Of a stretch of 64,000 bases of DNA, positions 57,004 through 64,000 are shown piece by piece. The stretch spans positions 1-64,000 of the forward strand of contig CAJMLW010000001.1 of assembly GCA_905214495.1 (NCBI GenBank), written 5' to 3'. A program made the position numbers and the translations under genes. The DNA is from an uncultured bacterium. Lineage in GTDB: Bacteria > Bacillota > Negativicutes > Veillonellales > Veillonellaceae. The notes under the pieces were generated by a model that did not search any database, had not been told where the DNA came from, and saw only the letters and a program-made list of their open reading frames with translations. Positions within the stretch are counted from its first letter, which is position 1. Every line of letters starts with the position of its first letter.

Positions 57004-57070
57004 TCGTATTATGCATTTTTAGTATAGTAAAAGTATAGATTATTTTACTATAAGATAGTTGTTATAGGAA

Positions 57071-57646
57071 TTAGCGTTTTTGAATTAAATACAATTCAGG
57101 TGGATTGTTAGCTTGATTTATAGGATGCCAATGGCATACATTATACTTTATTTGATCTAACTGTGCGATATATTCATGTAACGCTTCCTTCTCTTCCATC
57201 CCCTCAGGTGTGCCAGGATATGCAACGATAGTTATGATTCCATCTTTAGCGAGTTTAGGGAATGCATTGTTTAGGGCCTCAATTGTATTATGAGGGCGTG
57301 TTATGATGCTATGATCTCCACCAGGTAAATAACCTAAATTAAATATAATTAAATCAATGGTATTTTCTTTGATTTCTTGATGAAGAGCAATGTCGTGAGA
57401 ATTGTGTAAAAATGTAATTGTTACATTTGACTGCAATTTCTTGGATGCTAGTAATTCCCTACTGGCACTGATAGCCTGTTCTTGAATGTCTATGCCATAT
57501 AAATGACACTCAGATTGAGCTCGTTCTGCTAAATACAGTAAATCGTGGCCATTGCCACATGTTGCATCCACTACAACAGAGGCAGATTTCATAATACGAT
57601 CCCAAATAAGATGTTGAAATTGAACTGCATTGTTGATATTAATCAT
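57071..57646 (-). CDS. mnmM: MnmM (YtqB)-type class I methyltransferase
   Basis: A 191-residue Rossmann methyltransferase of the rRNA-methylase-like YtqB family, whose Bacillus member makes the last methylation of the tRNA wobble modification mnm5s2U. SAM motif: VVVDATCGNGHDLLYLAERA near residue 25, LYGIDIQEQAI, and the catalytic-like FNLGYLPGGDHSI. I use the ATG at 57646; a GTG at 57658 lies on the AAGGAG site. It ends the long operon, 15 bases after nadK. Confidence 0.82.
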   Translation of the reverse strand: MININNAVQFQHLIWDRIMKSASVVVDATCGNGHDLLYLAERAQSECHLYGIDIQEQAISASRELLASKKLQSNVTITFLHNSHDIALHQEIKENTIDLIIFNLGYLPGGDHSIITRPHNTIEALNNAFPKLAKDGIITIVAYPGTPEGMEEKEALHEYIAQLDQIKYNVCHWHPINQANNPPELYLIQKR

Positions 57647-57661
57647 ATGCGTTCTCACTCC

Positions 57662-58546
57662 TTATAATAACTCGTCCCTACGAGATGCTAATTTTTTAAA
57701 TAATGTGCCAAAGAAACATTGATCTTTAAATCGAACGAATAAACAGTACACAGGATTTGATGAAATATGTAAAGCTTCTTTATTGGTAAATGAATAGTCA
57801 AATGTACCATCTATGCATATATGCAGTTGAGGTTCTCGTTCAGGCATTGTAATTTGAATGGTATCATGTTCTTCTAAGACCATAGAGATGCCTTGAATTA
57901 AATGTGGCGCAACTGGGGTTATAATAATAGATCGATTATCTGGCTTCATAATAGGACCACCAGCGGATAAATTATATCCTGTAGACCCTGTAGCTGATGA
58001 AATAATCAGTCCATCAGAAGGATACATCTGAGTATGTTGTCCATTTACAGCTAAATTGATACGCGCCATTTTAGCAGGCTCAGAACGTGTAATAACGACT
58101 TCATTAATAATTGGGACTAAGTCTTCTCTCGTTCCGTCTTCCCTATCTATATAGGCATGAAGATGGCCTCGTTTTTCAATTGTATAGTCACCTTGAGCAA
58201 TGCGTTTAATATGACTTTGTAATTGATGGACTTCAATTTGATTTAAGAAACCAAGTTCTCCTAAGTTAATACCACATACAGGTATATTATAAGAGAAAAT
58301 TTGACGTGCTAAATGGATGATGGTGCCATCGCCACCAAAACTAAATGCTACATCAATATGTTTAAAAATCTCTGGTCTAGGAAGTACATTTTCCTTTGGA
58401 ATTTGTAATACCTTGTAAGTATCAGGTCTTTCAAGATCATCTGGTAAATATACTTCTATTTGCTCTTCTCTACAGATATGAGCTGCCATTTTAAGAACGG
58501 CCATGATTGTACTTTTACCCATATTAGGGAAAAAACCAATACGCAT
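57662..58546 (-). CDS. nadK: NAD kinase
   Basis: NadK phosphorylates NAD to NADP. It has 294 residues. The family GGDGT motif is in SFGGDGTIIHLAR near residue 70, NLGELGFL follows, and the ATGSTGYNLSAGGPI block is present. It lies 11 bases after tlyA. The overlap and spacing within tlyA-nadK-mnmM suggest one transcript. Confidence 0.96.
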   Translation of the reverse strand: MRIGFFPNMGKSTIMAVLKMAAHICREEQIEVYLPDDLERPDTYKVLQIPKENVLPRPEIFKHIDVAFSFGGDGTIIHLARQIFSYNIPVCGINLGELGFLNQIEVHQLQSHIKRIAQGDYTIEKRGHLHAYIDREDGTREDLVPIINEVVITRSEPAKMARINLAVNGQHTQMYPSDGLIISSATGSTGYNLSAGGPIMKPDNRSIIITPVAPHLIQGISMVLEEHDTIQITMPEREPQLHICIDGTFDYSFTNKEALHISSNPVYCLFVRFKDQCFFGTLFKKLASRRDELL

Positions 58547-58557
58547 ATATCTATCTC

Positions 58558-59361
58558 CTATAGCGTGTGAGCCTCATCTACAACTGCTGTAATTAATTCA
58601 TCAGTTATAGATAATGCACCTTCTTCAGATTTAGTAAAATATCCTAAAAACTCAATATTGCCTTCCGTCCCTTTAATTGGTGAGAAGGTTAATCCGTGTA
58701 AATATAATTTGCAATCATAAGCAACCTGTAATATACGTGAAAGTACCTCTTCATGTACTGCTCGCTCTCGAACAATACCTCCCTTTCCGACCTTTTCTTT
58801 ACCGGCTTCAAACTGAGGCTTGATGAGAGCTACTAATGAACCTGTATTTTTTAATAGTGTAGTAGCTACAGGTAATACCTTATCGAGAGATATAAAAGCT
58901 ACATCAATAGATATGAAATCTACAAGTTCACCCAATTGTTCTGCAGTAACCGTACGTATATTTTGCTTCTCCATATTGATTACGCGTTCATCTTGGCGAA
59001 GTTTCCAAGCTAGTTGGTTATATCCTACATCTATTGCAAATACCTTGGATGCACCATTTTGCAATGCACAATCTGTAAATCCACCCGTGCTAGCTCCAAT
59101 ATCAATCATGACTGCATCGGTTAAATCAATGGGATATATTTGAATAGCTTTTTCTAATTTTAAGCCTCCACGACTTACATATGGTAAGGTATTACCTTTC
59201 ACTGTGAGATTTGCATCTACAGGAACCTTTGTACCAGCCTTATCGATTCGTGTTGTATCCATAAAGATTTGACCAGCCATAATAGCGGCTTTTGCTTTTT
59301 CGCGACTTTCAAATAAACCTCGGTTAACAAGGAGAATATCTAAACGTTCTTTATTACTCAT
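58558..59361 (-). CDS. tlyA: TlyA-family rRNA 2'-O-methyltransferase
   Basis: TlyA joins an N-terminal S4 RNA-binding domain (KERLDILLVNRGLFESREKA, residues 4-60) to an FtsJ-type methyltransferase (MIDIGASTGGFTDCALQNGA, about residue 87). In mycobacteria TlyA methylates 16S and 23S rRNA; the older name hemolysin is misleading. It has 267 residues. It overlaps the divergent PAP2 gene by 4 bases and lies in the classic ispA-tlyA neighbourhood. Confidence 0.93.
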   Translation of the reverse strand: MSNKERLDILLVNRGLFESREKAKAAIMAGQIFMDTTRIDKAGTKVPVDANLTVKGNTLPYVSRGGLKLEKAIQIYPIDLTDAVMIDIGASTGGFTDCALQNGASKVFAIDVGYNQLAWKLRQDERVINMEKQNIRTVTAEQLGELVDFISIDVAFISLDKVLPVATTLLKNTGSLVALIKPQFEAGKEKVGKGGIVRERAVHEEVLSRILQVAYDCKLYLHGLTFSPIKGTEGNIEFLGYFTKSEEGALSITDELITAVVDEAHTL

Positions 59362-59843
59362 ATGACACCATTATACACATAGAAATATTGAATATAAGCT
59401 ATTAGAATACCTAATACTAAACCACCAAATACTTCAACTGGCGTATGACCTAGTAATTCTTTCAATGCAATTTCTCGGTCTTTTAAAATAACAGGAATAT
59501 TTCGTTTACTAAAATACTCCACAATTTGGTTTAATATTTGTGCTTGTCGACCAGCTTGACGACGTACACCAGACGCATCATACATAACTACAATAGAAAA
59601 TACTAATGCTACCACAAATATATCAGTAATACCATTATTTTTAAAGTACAAAGCGGCAGTAGTAGAAATTACAAAGGATGTATGTGAACTAGGAAATCCT
59701 CCGGAACCTACTAAACGTTCAAAACGCAATGTACGATAACGGACAAGTTGCCATAAGAATTTAATGGCTTGTGCTGAAAACCAGCCCCAAAATGCGGCTT
59801 GCGCTATATAGTTATGACAAATTTCCTCTAAAATATGGTACAT
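59358..59843 (-). CDS. Divergent PAP2 family (DUF212) membrane protein
   Basis: A 161-residue membrane protein with four segments. The divergent PAP2 motifs are SGGFPSSHTSFV, YDASGVRRQAGRQA and GHTPVEVFGG. Phosphatase activity has not been firmly shown for this family. In Bacillus-type operons dxs usually sits between ispA and tlyA; here this gene is there instead, and an isoprenoid-phosphate substrate is a guess. AGAGGG lies 9 bases upstream of the ATG. Confidence 0.85.
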   Translation of the reverse strand: MYHILEEICHNYIAQAAFWGWFSAQAIKFLWQLVRYRTLRFERLVGSGGFPSSHTSFVISTTAALYFKNNGITDIFVVALVFSIVVMYDASGVRRQAGRQAQILNQIVEYFSKRNIPVILKDREIALKELLGHTPVEVFGGLVLGILIAYIQYFYVYNGVI

Positions 59844-59863
59844 ATAACTTTACCCTCTAATGT

Positions 59864-60742
59864 TTAATGTGTACGATCCATTAAATAATCAATAATAGCA
59901 CTTAGTATGTGTGTATCATCTTCTATTGTTGCTAAAGAAGCATGTGCCTTTTGTGCGACTATATGTGCTTCATTACGTGCCTCATCAAGCCCTAATAATG
60001 AAACATAAGTAGATTTATCTTGTCGTATATCACTACCAGGTGTTTTGCCTAACTCTTCAATGGTTCCCGTTACATCAAGAATATCATCTGTAATCTGGAA
60101 TAGCAAACCAAGACAATTGGCATATGTCATATAGGCCGCATATTTTGCTTGATCAGCATTAGATAAAATGAGCCCTAATTCAATAGCCGCATTAAATAAG
60201 GCACCTGTTTTGCCACTATGTAAAACTTTTAATTCCTCTAGAGGTATATGTTTTCCTTCGGATAGTAAATCAAAAGCTTGTCCGCCAACCATGCCTTCAG
60301 GACCAGCTGCGGTCGCTAAACATTGGATAGCCTTGATTTTTTGCTCCGCTGATGCGGTTGTATTTTCACTACAAAGTTGAAATGCATAGGTCAATAAACC
60401 ATCACCTGCAAGAATGGCCATACCGTCTCCATATACCTTATGGTTGGTTAAATTACCTCGGCGATAATCATCATTATCCATAGCTGGTAAATCATCATGA
60501 ATCAGTGAGTATGTATGAATACATTCCAATGCACATAGGAACTCTTTATATAATGATGCATCAACCTTCATTGCATCTAAAACAGCCTTGGTTAAGATAG
60601 GACGAATTCGTTTTCCCCCTTGTAATAAACTATAATTCATAGATTCATATAAACGTTTATATTCTGGTATAGGGGAATTTAATACGGCACTTAACCAGTG
60701 TTCAATCGATTGTTTGCTAGTTTCTAAATATGTCTTTAACAT
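59864..60742 (-). CDS. ispA: Farnesyl/geranyl diphosphate synthase
   Basis: This trans-prenyltransferase makes the farnesyl (or geranylgeranyl) diphosphate used for undecaprenyl phosphate and quinones. It has 292 residues. The first Asp-rich motif is DDLPAMDND with YRRG and the second is ITDDILDVTG; GGKRIRPILT is the isopentenyl-binding block. It starts 6 bases after xseB. The typical xseA-xseB-ispA order is kept. Confidence 0.95.
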   Translation of the reverse strand: MLKTYLETSKQSIEHWLSAVLNSPIPEYKRLYESMNYSLLQGGKRIRPILTKAVLDAMKVDASLYKEFLCALECIHTYSLIHDDLPAMDNDDYRRGNLTNHKVYGDGMAILAGDGLLTYAFQLCSENTTASAEQKIKAIQCLATAAGPEGMVGGQAFDLLSEGKHIPLEELKVLHSGKTGALFNAAIELGLILSNADQAKYAAYMTYANCLGLLFQITDDILDVTGTIEELGKTPGSDIRQDKSTYVSLLGLDEARNEAHIVAQKAHASLATIEDDTHILSAIIDYLMDRTH

Positions 60743-60748
60743 AGCTTA

Positions 60749-60955
60749 TTACTCTCCGATGCGTACCTCTTCGATAATCTGTTGAATTTCACCTTCCACA
60801 GAATCCAGCATGTCTGCGCATTCCTTCACTAAGGTCAAGCCTTTTTTATATTGATTTAACAGCTCTGACATAGATAATTCACCATCGTCAAGTTGGCGAA
60901 CGATATCTTCAAGAGCCTTATATTTTTTTTCATAACTTTTCAGTGATGTTGCCAT
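60749..60955 (-). CDS. xseB: Exodeoxyribonuclease VII small subunit
   Basis: A 68-residue two-helix protein that forms the small subunit of ExoVII. YKALEDIVRQLDDGELSM followed by LNQYKKGLTLVKECADML is the family pattern. It overlaps xseA by 26 bases, so translation is likely coupled. Confidence 0.93.
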   Translation of the reverse strand: MATSLKSYEKKYKALEDIVRQLDDGELSMSELLNQYKKGLTLVKECADMLDSVEGEIQQIIEEVRIGE

Positions 60956-62153
60956 CCGGTAATACCTCCTCTACAACTGCTTTTATAGAACCATCACGCA
61001 ATGTAATTTTAAATACATCTCCTTTGGCCATATTTTGAATTGAACTTATGGTATGTCCCTCTTTTTCTATTTTGGAATAGCCTTTCACCATTAAATGGAT
61101 CGGATTTTGTAGTGATAATTCCTGTGTTATAAGTGAAAGTTTATGCTTTTCATGTTGCCATCGTTGTGACGCTAAAGTTTGTAATTTCTCCTTATAGGAT
61201 TGTAAGAGGGAATTTTGTTTATGCAGTAATTGTAATGCAGGAAACCCGAGGCGACGATTAAAAATTGTACTTAATTCAATACGTTTTTGCTGTAATGTTT
61301 GATCTATTACATACTGTAAATAATCAAGTTTTTGTTGTAAATTCTGTTGTAGTGTAGTTAACGGAAGCACTGCAATTTCTGCGGCATGACTAGGTGTAGC
61401 ACCACGCATATCAGCAGCGTAATCAGCTAATGTATAATCTGTTTCATGACCTACTGCAGAAATAATAGGTGTAGATGCATTGTAAATAGCTTCGATAACA
61501 ACTCTATCATTAAAGCACCATAAATCCTCCATTGAACCGCCGCCGCGACCGACGATAATGACATCAATATCTAGATCTTTATCTGCAGCTTCAATTCCTT
61601 TAGCTATGATTGGACCCGCTGTTGTTCCCTGAACTGGTACAAAGAATAATTTAAATTGCATAAGCGGATTTCTATGTTCACTAATATGTAATATATCGTG
61701 TAAAACAGCACCTGTAGAAGATGTAACAATACCGATACAACTTGATAAAACTGGTATTGGTTGTTTATGAGCATCATCAAAATAGCCCAATGCGGATAAT
61801 TCTCTTTGCAGAGCATCGAATTCAAGCTGTAATGGGCTTTTAGAACCAACCTGCATATCCGAAGCGATAAGATTTAAACGGCCCATTTTGTTATAGAAAT
61901 TAACGGATGCCTTGATTGTTACTAATAATCCATTTTGGAATGCATTAGCGAGTCCTTTACTTTGAACCGTACTAGACCACATCGTTACATCTATAGATGA
62001 TTCCTCATCTTTTAAGGAAAAATACACATGACCACTACTATGACGCTTAGCATTTGTTATCGTACCACTAACATAGACATTTTTTAGTAGATACTCTCTA
62101 TCTATTGTTCGTTTTATTAAGTTATTTAATTGGGTAATACTCAATACATTCAC
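60930..62153 (-). CDS. xseA: Exodeoxyribonuclease VII large subunit
   Basis: XseA with XseB degrades single-stranded DNA from both ends. It has 407 residues. An N-terminal OB fold (VYVSGTITNAKRHSSGHVYF, residues 24-95) is followed by the catalytic domain with VGRGGGSMEDLWCFND near residue 190 and coiled coils near 260-340. The start is GTG, with TAGGT upstream. It lies 7 bases after the TsaD-like gene. Confidence 0.95.
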   Translation of the reverse strand: MNVLSITQLNNLIKRTIDREYLLKNVYVSGTITNAKRHSSGHVYFSLKDEESSIDVTMWSSTVQSKGLANAFQNGLLVTIKASVNFYNKMGRLNLIASDMQVGSKSPLQLEFDALQRELSALGYFDDAHKQPIPVLSSCIGIVTSSTGAVLHDILHISEHRNPLMQFKLFFVPVQGTTAGPIIAKGIEAADKDLDIDVIIVGRGGGSMEDLWCFNDRVVIEAIYNASTPIISAVGHETDYTLADYAADMRGATPSHAAEIAVLPLTTLQQNLQQKLDYLQYVIDQTLQQKRIELSTIFNRRLGFPALQLLHKQNSLLQSYKEKLQTLASQRWQHEKHKLSLITQELSLQNPIHLMVKGYSKIEKEGHTISSIQNMAKGDVFKITLRDGSIKAVVEEVLPDGNITEKL

Positions 62154-62160
62154 GATATAC

Positions 62161-63099
62161 CTACTTTTGTGTTGCTAAAAATGCCCCATAAGCATTTCCA
62201 GTAGCATTGTCGACAGAGAATTTAGGATTTGCAAAATGAACAGTTACGTTATTCTTATGACAAAAACCATTTAGACGATTGCGTAGTATAGAATTACTCA
62301 TTACACCACCAACGGCAATTAATGTTGATACTGGTGTATGTTTGAGATGATAGGTTAATAATTTTTCCAGAGAATTTCCTATGCAACTAAATAGTGCCTT
62401 ACTCATAGATGCAGGTGACGCCCCTTTTTCGATATTACGCAGTGCAGCACTACAAGGACCAGCAAAGCTAATCCATCCTTCTTTAACAGAGGAAGGTAGC
62501 GGATCATACGTATCTGTTTGTAAAGCAAGCCGTTCTAATTCTTTGCCACAAGGAAATTGAATACCTAATGCAACACCTACACGATCGACAAATTGTCCGC
62601 CTTGTAGATCCTTAGAACCACCGATAATAGAGCTTTCAAAAATCCCCTTACCTTTATATTCTGTTAAAACGAGTTCTGTAGTACCACCAGAAAGATGTAA
62701 GCTATAGAATGGAAACGTAGGGACATGTCCAATTTCCCTTAGGGCTGCTAAAATATGGTTTTCTTGATGAGCAAATTCATACATTGGTACTTGCATCATA
62801 TGACTTAGTGCTCTAGTAAAACCATGCCCAACAAGAAAGGCCGGCATATAAGAATCATCAGAGCGTCTAGGAAAAGCACTAGCACCAATACCCGATAATG
62901 GAACTTGAGGCAATTCTTCTATAAGACGAGGCAATACCTTTGTATGTTGAAACACCATGTTAGATTGTTGAAGTCCCTTCATTCCTGGCTTTACATCTAA
63001 TATTTTTCGAGCTTCCCCTACTATATTTAGTTCATCATCAATAATGGCACAGCTCGTCGTATAACAGCTTGTGTCAATTCCTAGAAAATATCGTTTCAT
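62161..63099 (-). CDS. TsaD/Kae1-like (M22) ASKHA-fold protein
   Basis: A 312-residue protein of the Kae1/TsaD/Qri7 family, shorter than TsaD proper (about 340). It has FLGIDTSCYTTSCAI at the start, the metal-binding His pair in YEFAHQENHILAAL, SLHLSGGTTELVL, and the second ATP motif VSTLIAVGGVMSN. True TsaD carries HHMEGH at the His motif, so this may be a paralog with a changed role in the tRNA t6A pathway or something else. It overlaps nusB by one base and precedes xseA. Confidence 0.8.
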   Translation of the reverse strand: MKRYFLGIDTSCYTTSCAIIDDELNIVGEARKILDVKPGMKGLQQSNMVFQHTKVLPRLIEELPQVPLSGIGASAFPRRSDDSYMPAFLVGHGFTRALSHMMQVPMYEFAHQENHILAALREIGHVPTFPFYSLHLSGGTTELVLTEYKGKGIFESSIIGGSKDLQGGQFVDRVGVALGIQFPCGKELERLALQTDTYDPLPSSVKEGWISFAGPCSAALRNIEKGASPASMSKALFSCIGNSLEKLLTYHLKHTPVSTLIAVGGVMSNSILRNRLNGFCHKNNVTVHFANPKFSVDNATGNAYGAFLATQK

Positions 63100-63503
63100 T
63101 ATTTACTCTTATTATAAGCATCTAGAATCGCATTGATTAATTTATAGGATGCATCAGAACCAAAGGATTTTGCTAATTGTACAGCCTCATTGATAACAAT
63201 AGATGGAGATACATCTTCACTATTGTAGCTGAGCTCCCAAATCGCAAGACGTAAAATGGCGCGATCTACTTTATCCATAAGTTCAAATTTTCGTTTTGTA
63301 CAATATGGTTCAACTATTGTGTCGATTTCTTCAAGATGGGATAACACACCATCTATTATTTGGTTTGCATAAGCAATATCCATAGACAACGAGATTTCTC
63401 CATCTGGGAAAATCACATCATCATTAGAGGTATGAAATTCATTAGCGTATAGAACTTGGAATGCATATTGACGTGCTTCACGTCTATTTCTCTTTTTAGA
63501 CAT
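63099..63503 (-). CDS. nusB: Transcription antitermination factor NusB
   Basis: NusB binds boxA RNA with S10 and helps rRNA transcription. It has 134 residues. RREARQYAFQVLYANE near the start and the C-terminal block ILRLAIWELSYNSEDVSPSIVINEAVQLAKSFG are typical; that stretch is noted by its ends near residues 83-117. AAGGAGA lies before the ATG. It lies between asp23 and the TsaD-like gene. Confidence 0.95.
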   Translation of the reverse strand: MSKKRNRREARQYAFQVLYANEFHTSNDDVIFPDGEISLSMDIAYANQIIDGVLSHLEEIDTIVEPYCTKRKFELMDKVDRAILRLAIWELSYNSEDVSPSIVINEAVQLAKSFGSDASYKLINAILDAYNKSK

Positions 63504-63512
63504 ATTGTCTCC

Positions 63513-63884
63513 TTATTCTTTGATAATTCCTTCAATATGTACATCAACCTTTACGTGATCAAGGTCAAGCGTATTCTTTAATGTTTGTTTAATTTCAGAC
63601 TGCAATTGTTTTGCTATATCTATTATATTGTATCCGTATAGACAACGGATATACACATTAATTTCGATAAAGCCTTTTCTATGCTTTACATTAATGCCTG
63701 GTAAATTTTTTTGTCCAAAAGCGTTCGTTATACCATCAACAATTTCATCATATAAGCGTGGACTTAAGGAGTGAATCCCAGGAATTGTACTTAAGGGCTT
63801 AATAGCAACATCAATGATGACGGAATCTGCGATATCTACTGTTGCTGTATCTAAGCCATAGTTTAATTTATCGTCTTGACTCAT
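63513..63884 (-). CDS. Asp23/Gls24 family envelope stress protein
   Basis: A 123-residue alkaline-shock-type protein that in Staphylococcus is held at the membrane. DSVIIDVAIKPLSTIPGI, the Gly-Leu-rich GITNAFGQKNLPGI and LQSEIKQTLKNTLDLDHVKVDVHI are family features. It begins 10 bases after the partial gene, with GGAGGG before the ATG, and precedes nusB, as in many Firmicutes. Confidence 0.9.
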   Translation of the reverse strand: MSQDDKLNYGLDTATVDIADSVIIDVAIKPLSTIPGIHSLSPRLYDEIVDGITNAFGQKNLPGINVKHRKGFIEINVYIRCLYGYNIIDIAKQLQSEIKQTLKNTLDLDHVKVDVHIEGIIKE

Positions 63885-63895
63885 ATGCCCTCCTA

Positions 63896-64000
63896 TTATT
63901 CATTATGCTGAATTGGTTCAGGTGTAAAATCATCAAAAATAATATCTTGGACTACGATATCAATTGTTTCCACTTCTATTTCTGTGTAATTGACGAGTGC
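63896..64000 (-). CDS. Partial gene upstream of asp23, possibly AmaP-like
   Basis: Only the last 34 codons are in the window, on the minus strand, reading ALVNYTEIEVETIDIVVQDI at the edge and ending PEPIQHNE before TAA. An AmaP-type membrane anchor often precedes asp23, and the pattern of Val/Ile strands would allow it, but the fragment is too short to be sure. Confidence 0.5.
   Translation of the reverse strand, partial: ALVNYTEIEVETIDIVVQDIIFDDFTPEPIQHNE

Larger units (their letters stand above)
56731..57070. other. Intergenic region upstream of argR
   Basis: It holds the possible argR promoter (TGG-TATAAT, minus strand, about 56785-56793), the palindrome listed at 56790-56820, a further ATATACCATACG half-site near 56830, AT-rich DNA without a gene, and the terminator of mnmM near 56990. 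Confidence 0.5.

Noticed and set aside
1..64000. rRNA or tRNA genes
   Set aside because: No stretch with tRNA cloverleaf pattern (including the TTCGA loop and CCA-like end) or rRNA signature was recognised by eye; a scan with a dedicated tool would settle it.

Overview
The window looks like a chromosomal segment of a Veillonella-like member of the Negativicutes (Firmicutes with AT-rich DNA). This assignment rests on gene content and codon style, not on a database match. Firmicute marks include a PolC-type replicative polymerase, RbgA, TrmFO, a divergent yneA-lexA pair with Bacillus-type SOS boxes, VanW and ComEA/ComEC. I see no rRNA, tRNA, CRISPR array, insertion sequence or prophage module. 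A lone tyrosine recombinase at 46.7 kb is the only mobility-type gene.

Layout. 0-5.7 kb: glyQ (5' truncated)-glyS, a MarR-type regulator, rplS behind a possible L19 leader, rbgA-rnhB. 5.8-12.5 kb: yraN-comM-dprA-topA-trmFO, with comM split by one in-frame TAA. 12.6-19.6 kb: lgt, a secreted GH18-like protein with a Lys/Ala repeat tail, leuS, comEB, a GC-rich three-way-junction palindrome, ampS. 19.7-27.3 kb: comEA-comEC-holA-polC, preceded by a terminator-like hairpin; the PolC lacks the inserted 3'-5' exonuclease. 27.4-33.1 kb: poxB with a Crp/Fnr-like palindrome upstream, then an FMN riboswitch and ribD-ribE-ribBA-ribH. 33.3-38.9 kb: hslO, then four genes for methylthioadenosine and S-adenosylhomocysteine recycling whose residues suggest a deaminative, archaeal-like route.

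38.9-47.7 kb is the accessory part: a methyltransferase, a DUF1848 protein, a HAD phosphatase, a DUF4241 protein, an unlisted 49-residue ORF, an AT-rich secreted WG-repeat-like protein, a PAP2 phosphatase, a VanW lipoprotein and the recombinase. 47.8-49.0 kb is the SOS pair yneA/lexA. 49.0-54.6 kb, minus strand: panD-panC plus a BASS-family transporter, then a lysine riboswitch driving dapB-asd-dapA. 54.6-64.0 kb, minus strand: argR-recN, and a long operon of a partial gene, asp23, nusB, a TsaD-like gene, xseA-xseB, ispA, a divergent PAP2 gene, tlyA, nadK and mnmM.

Themes: DNA uptake and repair (comM, dprA, comEA, comEB, comEC, recN, lexA, yneA, xseAB), replication (topA, holA, polC, rnhB), and riboswitch-controlled biosynthesis of flavin and lysine. 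Function calls come from recognised motifs and family knowledge; no search was run.
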